From: Hydrogenoanaerobacterium sp032017025
GTDB taxonomy: Bacteria; Bacillota; Clostridia; Oscillospirales; Ruminococcaceae
Length of the DNA stretch: 64,000 nucleotides
Reading direction: 5' to 3'
Assembly: GCF_032017025.1 (NCBI RefSeq)
Contig: NZ_DALZQO010000015.1
Coordinates: 11,320 to 75,319, forward strand
Part shown: positions 44,870 through 53,724 of the stretch, piece by piece
Layout: every line of letters begins with the position of its first letter
Position numbering within the stretch: the stretch's first letter is position 1
Notes under the pieces: generated by a model
What the model saw: only the letters and a program-made list of their open reading frames with translations
Told to the model about the DNA's origin: nothing
Database searches by the model: none
Made by a program: the position numbers and the translations under genes

Positions 44870-45619
44870 TTGAATACCCAGTACATAGAAAGTATGAGCA
44901 TAAGGGATTTATCAAGTGATGACTCCTATATTTCAGATTTGCCGGTAGTAAAAAACTTAATCAAGATACGAAAATTAAATTTTAATAAAAGGGTTACCTT
45001 TTTTGTAGGCGAAAACGGCACCGGAAAATCTACGCTTTTAGAGGCAATTGCTGTTAAATATGGGTTTAATGCGGAAGGCGGAACGATTAACTTTTCTTTT
45101 TCATCCAATGCTACACACTCGTCATTAAGCGATTATTTATTTTTGACCAAAGCGGCAAAGCGCCCCAGAGATGGCTTTTTTCTACGTGCTGAAAGCTTTT
45201 ACAATGTAGCAAGCTATATTGACGAATTGGATAAGCAGAAGGCGGCGTCCTCCCCGATTATAAGAAGCTACGGAGGAGTATCGCTGCATGAGCAGTCACA
45301 CGGGGAAAGCTTTTTGTCGCTTGTACAGAATCGGTTTGGTGGGAACGGGCTGTACATTTTAGATGAGCCTGAGGCGGCGTTGTCTCCAAGCAGACAAATG
45401 ACTCTGCTTGTGCATATTCGCAATTTAGTCAAGAACAATTCGCAGTTTATTATTGCCACCCACTCACCAATACTTCTTTCTTTCCCTGGTGCAGATATTT
45501 TTGAATTGACTGAGGACGATATTAAGCAAACAGAATACCAAAAGACAGAGCACTACATTTTAACAAAACAATTTTTAAATAAGCCTGAGCAGATGCTAAA
45601 ATATCTGTTTGAAGATTAA
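44870..45619 (+). CDS. Orphan AAA/ABC-type ATPase
   Basis: A 249-residue ATPase with Walker A FVGENGTGKSTLLEAIAVKYG at about 46, a SHGESFLSLVQNRF signature-like motif, Walker B GLYILDEPEAALSPSRQ and the switch histidine in IIATHSPILL. This is the small overcoming-lysogenization-like/RecF-like ATPase type found widely in Firmicutes, with no nuclease or transporter domain. It has no partner gene in view and is more AT-rich than its neighbours. The start is TTG after GGGAGG. Role unknown. Confidence 0.8.
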   Translation: MNTQYIESMSIRDLSSDDSYISDLPVVKNLIKIRKLNFNKRVTFFVGENGTGKSTLLEAIAVKYGFNAEGGTINFSFSSNATHSSLSDYLFLTKAAKRPRDGFFLRAESFYNVASYIDELDKQKAASSPIIRSYGGVSLHEQSHGESFLSLVQNRFGGNGLYILDEPEAALSPSRQMTLLVHIRNLVKNNSQFIIATHSPILLSFPGADIFELTEDDIKQTEYQKTEHYILTKQFLNKPEQMLKYLFED

Positions 45620-45633
45620 GCTTTAAAATATAA

Positions 45634-45669
45634 AAACGAGGTCATCTGCTAAAGCAGATGACCTCGTTT
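45634..45669. terminator. Bidirectional terminator between the ATPase gene and PFOR
   Basis: AAACGAGGTCATCTGC pairs perfectly with GCAGATGACCTCGTTT over TAAA, with A/T runs on both sides; it serves both convergent genes. Confidence 0.92.
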
Positions 45670-45700
45670 ATCGTATCAGCTCTATACGCGCTGAATATAA

Positions 45701-48700
45701 TTATTCTACGTCGTAGAGTTTGGAGAGTCTCAGCAGGTGGTTGTACTTTTCAGCGGCAACCTTCTCAGCCTTCTCAAACAGAACTTCAGCTCTCTCAGGG
45801 AATGCACGGGTGAGAGAGGTGTAACGAACTTCGTTCTTGAGGAAGTCTGCATAGCTCGCGGAAGGAGCCTTAGAATCCAGCTGGAACGGGTTCTTGCCCT
45901 GGTCGGCCAGACGTGGGTCAAAGCGGAACATATGCCAGTAACCGGCAGCAACCGCAGCCTTAATCTGAGACTGAGCATTTACCAGACCGCCCTTGATGCC
46001 GTGGTTGATACAGGGCGAGTAAGCAATGATCAGAGAAGGACCGTTGTAGCTTTCAGCCTCAACAAATGCTTTAATGCACTGGTTGTAATCAGCGCCCTGA
46101 GCAACCTGAGCAACGTAAACATAGCCGTAGCTCATTGCAATTGCAGCAAGGTCTTTCTGTTTTACTTCTTTACCAGCAGCAGCAAACTGAGCAACAGCAC
46201 CTGTCGGGGTTGCCTTGGAGGACTGACCGCCTGTATTGGAGTAAACCTCGGTGTTGAACACGAGAATGTTGATGTCTTCACCGGAAGCGATGACATGATC
46301 CAAACCACCGAAGCCGATATCGAACGCCCAGCCGTCGCCGCCGAAGATCCAGTTGGATTTCTTAGCGAGGAACTCTTTGTTCTTGAGAATTTCTTTTCCA
46401 TCCTCACATCCGCATTTTTCAAGAGCTGCGATGAGGTTTTTGGTAGCAACTGCATTGGCAGCGCCATCGTTAACAGAAGAGAGGTAAGCCTCGCAAGCCG
46501 CTTTCACGTCAGCATCTGCTTTCTTGGAGAGAGCAAGAATCTTTGTGATTGCCTGATTGCGCAGCGTAGCCTGAGCCAGGAACATACCGTAACCGAACTC
46601 TGCGTTGTCCTCGAACAGGGAGTTTGCCCAAGCAGGACCAAAGCCCTTCTTGTTAACGGTGTACGGTGTGGAGGGAGCGGAACCACCCCAGATAGAGGAA
46701 CAGCCGGTAGCGTTTGCAATATACATTCTGTCGCCAAACAGCTGAGTAGCAAGTTTTGCGTAAGGTGTTTCACCGCAGCCGCCGCAAGCGCCGGAGAACT
46801 CGAGCAAGGGCTGTTTAAACTGGCTGCCCTTAACGGTAGTCTCTTTAAACTTCTCAAAAACTTCGGGTTTGTCAGCCAGGGTGAGGCTGTAAGCAGCACC
46901 TTCTTGTTTGTCCAGGTTATCATCCAGTGGGCCCATAACGAGTGCTTTAGCACCCTTCTTGCCCGGGCAAACATTTGCACAAGAGCCGCAGCCTGTGCAG
47001 TCCAGTACAGAAACAGTGATAGCAAATTTATAGCCGGGCATACCAACCATGTCGACGTATTTCTGAGAAGCAGGAGCGTTAGCAGCCTCTTCCTCAGTCA
47101 TAACCATCGGGCGAATGACCGCATGCGGACATACATAAGCACAGAAGTTACACTGGATGCAGTTTTCAGGCTGCCATACCGGGGTATCTACCGCAATGCC
47201 GCGTTTTTCGTAAGCTGCAGAGCCCTGAGGGAAGGTACCGTCTTCAGCACCGCTAAATGCAGAAACAGGCAGCTTGTCGCCGCGCTGTGCGTTTACAGGG
47301 ATCTGAATGTTGTTGATATAGTCAACCAGATCTTTTCTGGAGCCGGTTGCTACAGGAACTTTATCGCTCTCGTTATCGGGTGCATTCTTCCAATCCTCAG
47401 GAACTTTAATCTCAACCAGTGCGTCAGCGCCCATATCAATTGCAGCATGGTTCATTGCAACAACTTTCTCACCCTTTTTGCCGTAAGAAGCAGTTGCAGC
47501 GTCCTTCATATATTTGATTGCATCATCCAGAGGAATGATGTTAGCAAGTTTAAAGAATGCAGACTGCAGAACGGTATTGATTCTGGTGCCGAGGCCCAGC
47601 TCTTTACCGGCTTTTACGCCATCCAGTGTGTAGAACTTAATGTTGTGGTTTGCAATGTAACGTTTGTCTTTACCGGGCATTCTGGCGTTAATTTCGTCCA
47701 TATCCCAGCCGCAGTTCAGCAGGAATGTGCCGCCGTCCTTCAAATCCTCGATCATGTCGTATTTTCCGACGTAGGAGGGGTTGTGGCAGGCAACAAAGTT
47801 TGCTTTGCTGATATAGTAGGTGGAACGGATAGGGGTATGACCGAATCTCAGGTGAGAAATGGTTACGCCGCCAGACTTTTTGGAGTCATATGCGAAGTAT
47901 GCCTGTGCATACATGTCGGTATGATCGCCAATGATCTTGATGGAGTTTTTGTTTGCACCAACGGTACCGTCAGAGCCCAAGCCCCAGAACTTACAGCTGG
48001 TTGTACCGGCCGGTGTGGTATCGGGGTTCTCGGTAATGTCGAGAGACAGGTTGGTTACGTCATCGGTGATGCCGATGGTGAAGATCTTCTTGCCCTGAGC
48101 AGCAGCATTGTTGTAAACAGCAATAATCTGTGCAGGGGTAGTATCTTTCGAGCCCAAGCCGTAACGGCCGCCAAGAACGGGAACGTTGTGGAACTTGGTA
48201 TCTTTCAGAGAAGCAACAACGTCGAGGTACAAAGGCTCGCCCAAAGCGCCGGGCTCTTTGGTTCTGTCAAGAACAGAAATCACCTTTGCAGTTTCGGGAA
48301 TTGCAGCAAGCAAATGTGCAGCAGAGAACGGTCTGTACAGACGAACTTTGACCAAACCAACCTTCTTGCCATTTGCATTCAGGTAATCGATGGTCTCTTC
48401 AATGGTGTCACAAACAGAGCCCATAGCAATGATGACGTTGTCAGCATCGGGAGCACCGTAGTAGTTAAACAGGCTGTAGTTGGTGCCGATTTTAGCATTC
48501 ACTTTGCCCATGTAATCCTCAACGATTGCGGGAAGAGCATCGTAGAATTTATTGCAGGATTCACGTGCCTGGAAGAAGATATCGCCGTTCTGAGCAGTAC
48601 CGCGCAGTACGGGGTGCTCGGGGTTGAGAGCGTTCTTTCTGAATGCGTCAACAGCATCCATATCGCACATCTCTTTGAGATCCTCGTAGCTCCAAGCCTC

Positions 48701-49249
48701 AATCTTCTGAATCTCGTGAGAGGTTCTAAAGCCGTCGAAGAAGTTTACGAAAGGAACTCTGCCCTTGATAGCAGCAAGATGAGCGACAGCGGTGAGGTCC
48801 ATAACCTCCTGTACGTTACCGCCGCAGAGCATTGCAAAACCGGTTTGACGGCAGGCATAAACGTCGGAGTGATCGCCGAAAATGTTCAGTGCGTGAGAAG
48901 CAACGGTACGAGCGGAAACGTTAATTACCGCGGGTAGCAGCTCACCAGCCATTTTGTACATGTTCGGAATCATCAGCAGAAGACCCTGCGAAGCGGTAAA
49001 GGTGGTGGTAAGGGCACCGGCAGCGAGGGAACCGTGAACGGTACCGGCAGCACCGGCCTCAGACTGCATCTCTACAACCTTTACTTTTTCCCCGAAAATG
49101 TTGAGGCGACCGTCAGCAGACCATTTGTCTGAAACCTCAGCCATAACGGAAGACGGGGTAATGGGGTAAATCGCTGCAAGATCTGTAAATGCATACGACA
49201 CATGAGCGGCAGCAGTATTGCCGTCCATGGTTTTCATTTTTCTTGCCAT
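45701..49249 (-). CDS. nifJ: Pyruvate:ferredoxin (flavodoxin) oxidoreductase
   Basis: Oxidatively decarboxylates pyruvate to acetyl-CoA and reduces ferredoxin, the central step of clostridial fermentation. The 1182-residue single-chain enzyme has the N-terminal TPP/core domain (AAAHVSYAFTDLAAIYPITPSS), two 4Fe-4S motifs (CIQCNFCAYVCP and CTGCGSCANVCP) near 690-760, and the TPP-binding GDGWAFDIGFGGLDHV near 970. Very GC-skewed, optimised codons leave long open frames on the opposite strand. AAGGAGG precedes the ATG. Confidence 0.98.
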   Translation of the reverse strand: MARKMKTMDGNTAAAHVSYAFTDLAAIYPITPSSVMAEVSDKWSADGRLNIFGEKVKVVEMQSEAGAAGTVHGSLAAGALTTTFTASQGLLLMIPNMYKMAGELLPAVINVSARTVASHALNIFGDHSDVYACRQTGFAMLCGGNVQEVMDLTAVAHLAAIKGRVPFVNFFDGFRTSHEIQKIEAWSYEDLKEMCDMDAVDAFRKNALNPEHPVLRGTAQNGDIFFQARESCNKFYDALPAIVEDYMGKVNAKIGTNYSLFNYYGAPDADNVIIAMGSVCDTIEETIDYLNANGKKVGLVKVRLYRPFSAAHLLAAIPETAKVISVLDRTKEPGALGEPLYLDVVASLKDTKFHNVPVLGGRYGLGSKDTTPAQIIAVYNNAAAQGKKIFTIGITDDVTNLSLDITENPDTTPAGTTSCKFWGLGSDGTVGANKNSIKIIGDHTDMYAQAYFAYDSKKSGGVTISHLRFGHTPIRSTYYISKANFVACHNPSYVGKYDMIEDLKDGGTFLLNCGWDMDEINARMPGKDKRYIANHNIKFYTLDGVKAGKELGLGTRINTVLQSAFFKLANIIPLDDAIKYMKDAATASYGKKGEKVVAMNHAAIDMGADALVEIKVPEDWKNAPDNESDKVPVATGSRKDLVDYINNIQIPVNAQRGDKLPVSAFSGAEDGTFPQGSAAYEKRGIAVDTPVWQPENCIQCNFCAYVCPHAVIRPMVMTEEEAANAPASQKYVDMVGMPGYKFAITVSVLDCTGCGSCANVCPGKKGAKALVMGPLDDNLDKQEGAAYSLTLADKPEVFEKFKETTVKGSQFKQPLLEFSGACGGCGETPYAKLATQLFGDRMYIANATGCSSIWGGSAPSTPYTVNKKGFGPAWANSLFEDNAEFGYGMFLAQATLRNQAITKILALSKKADADVKAACEAYLSSVNDGAANAVATKNLIAALEKCGCEDGKEILKNKEFLAKKSNWIFGGDGWAFDIGFGGLDHVIASGEDINILVFNTEVYSNTGGQSSKATPTGAVAQFAAAGKEVKQKDLAAIAMSYGYVYVAQVAQGADYNQCIKAFVEAESYNGPSLIIAYSPCINHGIKGGLVNAQSQIKAAVAAGYWHMFRFDPRLADQGKNPFQLDSKAPSASYADFLKNEVRYTSLTRAFPERAEVLFEKAEKVAAEKYNHLLRLSKLYDVE

Positions 49250-49782
49250 GTTTTGATATTCCTCCTTAGAAATTTGATAGCCACTTTTGACCTAGCCTTT
49301 AAAAAAAGACTTTACTAGTAAATTCTAACACTTTTACCGCACGGTGTAAATAGCAAAACGGCTTTTTCGCCTGTTAAAAAGCTGTAAACTTGTCGGTTTT
49401 TCTGTGTACAAAAGTGCAAACTGGAATAGAGTTGTTTTTTGCGCTTAACAAAAGAAAAAGTCGCAAAATGCGAAAACAAGTTGACTTAAAAAATGCACGG
49501 TTGCAATTTGCTCAAATTGCCTCTTATACGGCAACAACAGGCGCTGTACGGGCGGCAAACGAGTTTACGCCCCGCATCATTGCGCTGGCACGGCGGCAGA
49601 GCACCGCAGCGTATGCCCATTAAATTGACAAGCAAGCCAAAAAAAGGTATATTTGAAGCAACGCCGTACTGTTTTAACAGTACGGGTAAATCGCCATAGC
49701 CGGCGGCTAACAATTAGTATATGCATGCTGTGGTACGAATATGAGGCGGCAGTTCAGCCGCAGAGGAGTTTGAATTTACATT
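49250..49782. other. Spacer between nifJ and the CNNM gene
   Basis: Holds the nifJ promoter (below). The rest contains a 9-bp CGTACTGTT/AACAGTACG hairpin near 49665-49684 and no convincing gene; small open frames here lack ribosome sites and family features. Confidence 0.6.
49322..49350 (-). promoter_or_regulatory. Promoter of nifJ
   Basis: On the minus strand TTTACA (49345-49350) and TAGAAT (49322-49327), spacer 17. Confidence 0.75.
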
Positions 49783-51114
49783 ATGGGAGATCCTGGTGGC
49801 AGTATTTGGTTTTACATTGGGCTTTTGGTGTTCTTGATTTTGAGCAACGCGTTTTTTGCGATGAGCGAGCTTGCGGTAATTGGTTTAAACGATGTTAAGC
49901 TGGCCCGCATGGCCGAAGAAGGCGACAAAAAGGCAAAAATTCTTGCACGCCTTACGGCAGAGCCGAGCAAATTTCTTTCGACCATTCAGGTGGGCATTAC
50001 CCTTTCGGGAATGCTTGCTTCGGCGGTTGCGGCAGATACCTTTGCGGATATCATTGTCCGGTCGGTGTCGATACCGACTATTTCGCCCGGGGTAATCCGT
50101 GTGGTATCGCTGATCGTTATTACCATTCTGCTGTCGTTTATCACCATTGTGTTTGGCGAACTGGTGCCCAAACGCATTGCCATGCAATACCCTGAAAAGG
50201 TTGCATTCGGCGTTGCCGGTGCACTGAACATCTGCTACACGGTAGAGAAACCCTTTGTTATGCTGCTATCTGCCACCACCAACGGTTTGGTGCGCTTAGT
50301 GGGTATCGACCCGAATGCCGATGAGGAACAGGTCACCGAGGAAGAGATTCGTATGATGGTGGATGTGGGCAATGAGCGCGGCGTCATTGAACAAAGTCAG
50401 AAAGAGATGATCAATAACATCTTTGAGTTCGATGACCGCACGGCGGGCGAGGTGATGACCCACCGCACCGAAGTTACCGGTGTTGAGATGGATGCCACCA
50501 TTGACGAGCTGGTCCGTCTTGCGATCGAAGACGGTTACTCTCGCATTCCGGTGTATGAGGATACCCTCGATGATATTAAAGGCATCATCTATGTGAAAGA
50601 TCTGCTCACACTGGTGAAGGAGAACGCACCGCAGAATTTTAAGGTGCAGGATTATATGAGAAAGGCGCTTTTTGTGCCTGAAAGCAACCGTTGCCGCGAG
50701 CTGTTTTTAGAGTTTAAGGCGAAAAAAATCCAAATGGCAATTGTGGTGGATGAATACGGCGGAACCTCGGGTGTTGTTACGATGGAAGACCTGCTGGAGT
50801 CGATTGTAGGCAACATACAGGATGAATATGACGACGAGGAGGAAGAGGTCAGCCGCATCTCCGATACCGCATTTACGCTGGACGGCGCAATCTCTCTTGA
50901 TGAGGTGGAAAATCTGATGAAGATTGACATCCCCGATAATGTGGATTACGACACCCTCGGCGGGCTTATCACCGACCTGCTCGGCAGAATTCCGTCGGAA
51001 GATGAGCACCCTAAAATTCAGATTGACGATGTGGAGTTTACAGTGCTCAAGGTGGAGGACAGACGCATTGCCAAGGTGAAAGCAGAAAAGCTGCCGGTGG
51101 AAGAAATAGAGTAG
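49783..51114 (+). CDS. CNNM/CorC-family membrane protein with CBS pair
   Basis: The 443-residue protein has a DUF21 membrane domain (four hydrophobic segments in residues 5-165, with NAFFAMSELAV and the ELVPKRIA motif), two CBS domains (215-335, with HRTEV and VVDEYGGTSGVVTMEDL) and a C-terminal CorC_HlyC domain. Family members are linked to Mg2+ or Co2+ efflux; older annotations say hemolysin. Ribosome site is weak. Confidence 0.93.
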   Translation: MGDPGGSIWFYIGLLVFLILSNAFFAMSELAVIGLNDVKLARMAEEGDKKAKILARLTAEPSKFLSTIQVGITLSGMLASAVAADTFADIIVRSVSIPTISPGVIRVVSLIVITILLSFITIVFGELVPKRIAMQYPEKVAFGVAGALNICYTVEKPFVMLLSATTNGLVRLVGIDPNADEEQVTEEEIRMMVDVGNERGVIEQSQKEMINNIFEFDDRTAGEVMTHRTEVTGVEMDATIDELVRLAIEDGYSRIPVYEDTLDDIKGIIYVKDLLTLVKENAPQNFKVQDYMRKALFVPESNRCRELFLEFKAKKIQMAIVVDEYGGTSGVVTMEDLLESIVGNIQDEYDDEEEEVSRISDTAFTLDGAISLDEVENLMKIDIPDNVDYDTLGGLITDLLGRIPSEDEHPKIQIDDVEFTVLKVEDRRIAKVKAEKLPVEEIE

Positions 51115-51151
51115 AATCCAAAGCAAAACAGCATCAATTTGTATTCGTAAA

Positions 51152-51179
51152 AAAGAGGCGCGGCTGCGTCTCTTTTTTT
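51152..51179 (+). terminator. Intrinsic terminator after the CNNM gene
   Basis: AAAGAG-CGC stem with GCG-CTCTTT (one bulge each side) and a T-run. Confidence 0.8.
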
Positions 51180-51312
51180 AATGGTATATGCAGTTTAATG
51201 CTTTAACGCTTTCGTGCTTTTGTGTATTAAAATATTTTTCTTTCTTTTTCTCTCCGGTTGCGTTATAATAGGTCTAAATAAGCAGTATAACGTATAAGGA
51301 GGGTACCCACCC

Positions 51313-52323
51313 ATGATTGTGATATTAAAGAAAAACCCCGAAAAACAAAAGGTTGATCATTTGATAGAATCTTTCAAAAAGCTTGGGCTCGCCATTCACT
51401 ACAGCGAGGGAACCCAGACTACCATTGTAGGTTTGGTAGGCGACACCTCGCGCGTAGATATGGATGCCATTTGCGCCAATGAAATTGTGGAAACCGTAAA
51501 GCGTATCAGCGAGCCTTACAAGGCGGCAAACCGCCGCTTTCACCCGCAGGATACCGTGGTAGAGGTGTGCGGGCGTAAGATTGGAAACGGGCATTTTGGT
51601 GTTATAGCAGGGCCCTGTTCCGTCGAAAGCGAAGAGCAGATTATTTGTGTTGCACAGCAAATTAAAAAGAGCGGTGCACAGTTTTTGCGCGGAGGTGCAT
51701 TTAAACCCCGTACCAGCCCCTATGCGTTTCAAGGGCTGGAGGCAGACGGCTTAAAGCTGCTGCTGGAGGCGAAAAAGGCCACAGGGCTGCCGGTTGTCAC
51801 TGAAATTATGAGCCAAACCCACATCGATCTGTTCGCCGATGTGGATATTATACAGGTTGGTGCTCGCAATATGCAGAATTTCCAACTGCTCAAAGAGTTG
51901 GGGCACAGCGATAAACCGATTCTGCTCAAGCGCGGGCTTGCCAACACTTTGGAAGAGTTTTTGATGAGCGCCGAGTACCTTATGGCAGGCGGAAACAACA
52001 ACATTATTCTATGCGAGCGGGGAATACGCACCTTTGAAACCGCCACACGCAACACCCCCGACCTCACCGCCATTGCGATGATCAAGCGTCAGTCGCATCT
52101 GCCCGTCATTTTTGATCCCAGCCATGCCACCGGAATTCCATGGCTGGTTGAACCGCTCTCCAAGGCGGCTATTGCAATCGGGGCCGACGGCTTGATGATT
52201 GAGGTGCACAACAACCCTGAAGCGGCGCTGTGCGACGGTGCACAATCGCTTAACTTTGAACAATTTGATCAAGTGATGGATACCGTCAAACAACGCGTTG
52301 CCGTGGAGAAAAAGGTTCTTTAA
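51313..52323 (+). CDS. aroF: 3-Deoxy-7-phosphoheptulonate synthase (AroA/AroF-like)
   Basis: First step of aromatic amino acid synthesis, joining PEP and erythrose-4-phosphate. The 336-residue protein has an N-terminal ferredoxin-like domain (1-75) that in this subtype mediates feedback control, then the KDO8P/DAHP barrel with AGPCSVESEEQI and RGGAFKPRTSPYAFQG. AGGAGGG precedes the ATG. No other aro genes are in the window. Confidence 0.95.
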   Translation: MIVILKKNPEKQKVDHLIESFKKLGLAIHYSEGTQTTIVGLVGDTSRVDMDAICANEIVETVKRISEPYKAANRRFHPQDTVVEVCGRKIGNGHFGVIAGPCSVESEEQIICVAQQIKKSGAQFLRGGAFKPRTSPYAFQGLEADGLKLLLEAKKATGLPVVTEIMSQTHIDLFADVDIIQVGARNMQNFQLLKELGHSDKPILLKRGLANTLEEFLMSAEYLMAGGNNNIILCERGIRTFETATRNTPDLTAIAMIKRQSHLPVIFDPSHATGIPWLVEPLSKAAIAIGADGLMIEVHNNPEAALCDGAQSLNFEQFDQVMDTVKQRVAVEKKVL

Positions 52324-52330
52324 GAGCACA

Positions 52331-52363
52331 AAAAGCCACCGATTTTAGATCGGTGGCTTTTTT
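52331..52363 (+). terminator. Intrinsic terminator after aroF
   Basis: GCCACCGAT/ATCGGTGGC perfect stem, loop TTTAG, A-run before and T-run after. Confidence 0.93.
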
Positions 52364-52373
52364 ATCGATTAAT

Positions 52374-52559
52374 TCAAAGTCTGGCAAGTGCCATAAGCAC
52401 AATGTAAACAAGCAACAGAACAAACAAAACCACCATGCCCATGCCGGTGAACCGAATCTTGTGGTTTCCGCTGGAGATACCTTTTGAGATAAAAACAATG
52501 CCCGCAACCAAAAGCAAAAGGGCGATGACGGGAAGAATTTTAAACAGTAAAACGGACAT
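52374..52559 (-). CDS. Small two-segment membrane protein
   Basis: A 61-residue hydrophobic protein with two membrane segments (6-26 and 38-58) joined by a basic loop (SSGNHKIRFTG). GAGG sits seven bases before the ATG, supporting translation. Not recognised. It lies downstream of the PHP gene on the same strand, 73 bases apart. Confidence 0.6.
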   Translation of the reverse strand: MSVLLFKILPVIALLLLVAGIVFISKGISSGNHKIRFTGMGMVVLFVLLLVYIVLMALARL

Positions 52560-52632
52560 AACGATACCTCACAATCTATTAAACAACAGCTCCAGTATAC
52601 CACCAACGCTGTAAAAAAGATAGGCGAAAAAG

Positions 52633-53331
52633 TTAAATTTTTGTGCTCAGAAAATATGCCCACAGGTCATTACAGGGCAGTTCGTTTTCTGCCTCCGAAA
52701 TCTCCCACAGATAATGGGCGTCGGAGTTGTGTACAATCAGCGGCGGCGCAGAGCAGGGCAGCAGGGGCAGCATTTGCGGAAGTTTGCGCCTATCCTTAAC
52801 CTCGTAAAGCGTAAAGCCGCACTCGGGCGGTACCATGCCAAGGCTGGATGTAATGCTGTACGAGGTTTTTTCGATGTGCGCGGGAAAGCAGATGCCGCCG
52901 AACTGCTCCATCAAACCGGTAAGCTCCATAATGCTGATTTCGCATGCATTGATGAGCAGCTTTGGCTCATAGCCTATGATACAGTCCTGCGCGTCGAGAA
53001 TACGCTGTTCCCCGAATATGGCAGGGTCGTTTGGTACATCGGGCAGGCGCGCGTAGACGTAAGCATCAAATGCCATTGCCTGCTCCGGCGTGGGGAACAG
53101 GCACACTGCGTGAATTTCCTCTGCGGTGTTAATTTCCATTCCGCACAGCACCTTTAAACCGCTTGCCTGTGCTGCGGCCCAAAGTGCGGGGCAGTTTTTG
53201 CAGGAGTTATGGTCGGTGAGGGCAATGGTATCAAGCCCCTTGAGCACCGCCATATTGACAATATTGTTGGGGGTCATATCATTGTCACCACAGGGCGAGA
53301 GCGCCGAATGAATGTGGAGGTCGTAATACAT
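52633..53331 (-). CDS. PHP-domain phosphoesterase
   Basis: The 232-residue protein has the PHP metal motifs: DLHIHSALSPCGDNDMTP at 4, LTDHNSC near 40, a Glu in CGMEINTAEEIHAV, and the SDAH near 210. PHP domains hydrolyse phosphoesters (for example histidinol phosphate or 5'-3' RNA/DNA ends). It overlaps the DRTGG gene upstream by one base, so it belongs to the hydrogenase-linked operon. Its substrate is unknown. Confidence 0.9.
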   Translation of the reverse strand: MYYDLHIHSALSPCGDNDMTPNNIVNMAVLKGLDTIALTDHNSCKNCPALWAAAQASGLKVLCGMEINTAEEIHAVCLFPTPEQAMAFDAYVYARLPDVPNDPAIFGEQRILDAQDCIIGYEPKLLINACEISIMELTGLMEQFGGICFPAHIEKTSYSITSSLGMVPPECGFTLYEVKDRRKLPQMLPLLPCSAPPLIVHNSDAHYLWEISEAENELPCNDLWAYFLSTKI

Positions 53332-53663
53332 CAGTGAATCGCCTCATGAATGGCGAGTGCCGCCTCAAAAGCAGGCTGCTCGGTACGCAAGACAGCTACA
53401 CCCTGCGCGGTGGCTTTGGCAATGGCAGCTTGGTCGATTGCCGCGTTTTCTGCCAGCACAAGGCAGGAGGTATCGGCAAGTACTGCCACCGCAATGGCAT
53501 TGATGTTGCCCATTACGGTGATCCAGGCGCTGTCGGCGGGCGCGCGTGCCATCGCCCAGCTGAGCAGGTCGCAGCAAAACACACCGGTAACATCACGGGT
53601 GAGCCCGTCGCCTGCACACACAACATCAAAGCCGCATTTTATCGCAACTTGTTCCACCGTCAT
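53331..53663 (-). CDS. DRTGG-domain protein
   Basis: A 110-residue protein with the DRTGG-type motif LTRDVTGVFCCDLLSWAM at about 20-38, and a Rossmann-like continuation (VMGNINAIAVAVLADTSCLVL). DRTGG domains occur in HPr kinase N-termini and near hydrogenase genes; the function is unknown, perhaps ligand binding. Translationally linked to the PHP gene. The AAGGACTG before the ATG is a weak ribosome site. Confidence 0.85.
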   Translation of the reverse strand: MTVEQVAIKCGFDVVCAGDGLTRDVTGVFCCDLLSWAMARAPADSAWITVMGNINAIAVAVLADTSCLVLAENAAIDQAAIAKATAQGVAVLRTEQPAFEAALAIHEAIH

Positions 53664-53724
53664 AAAATCAGTCCTTATCTGTTAATCTGGGTTCTGCACT
53701 GCGTACGCAGCGTTATTTGGTGCG

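Noticed and set aside
45737..48937. 1066-codon plus-strand open frame opposite nifJ
   Set aside because: It is fully antisense to the clear PFOR gene, has no domain features, and results from the codon bias of nifJ.
49390..49713. Small frames on both strands in the nifJ-CNNM spacer
   Set aside because: They overlap each other, lack ribosome sites and show no family signature.
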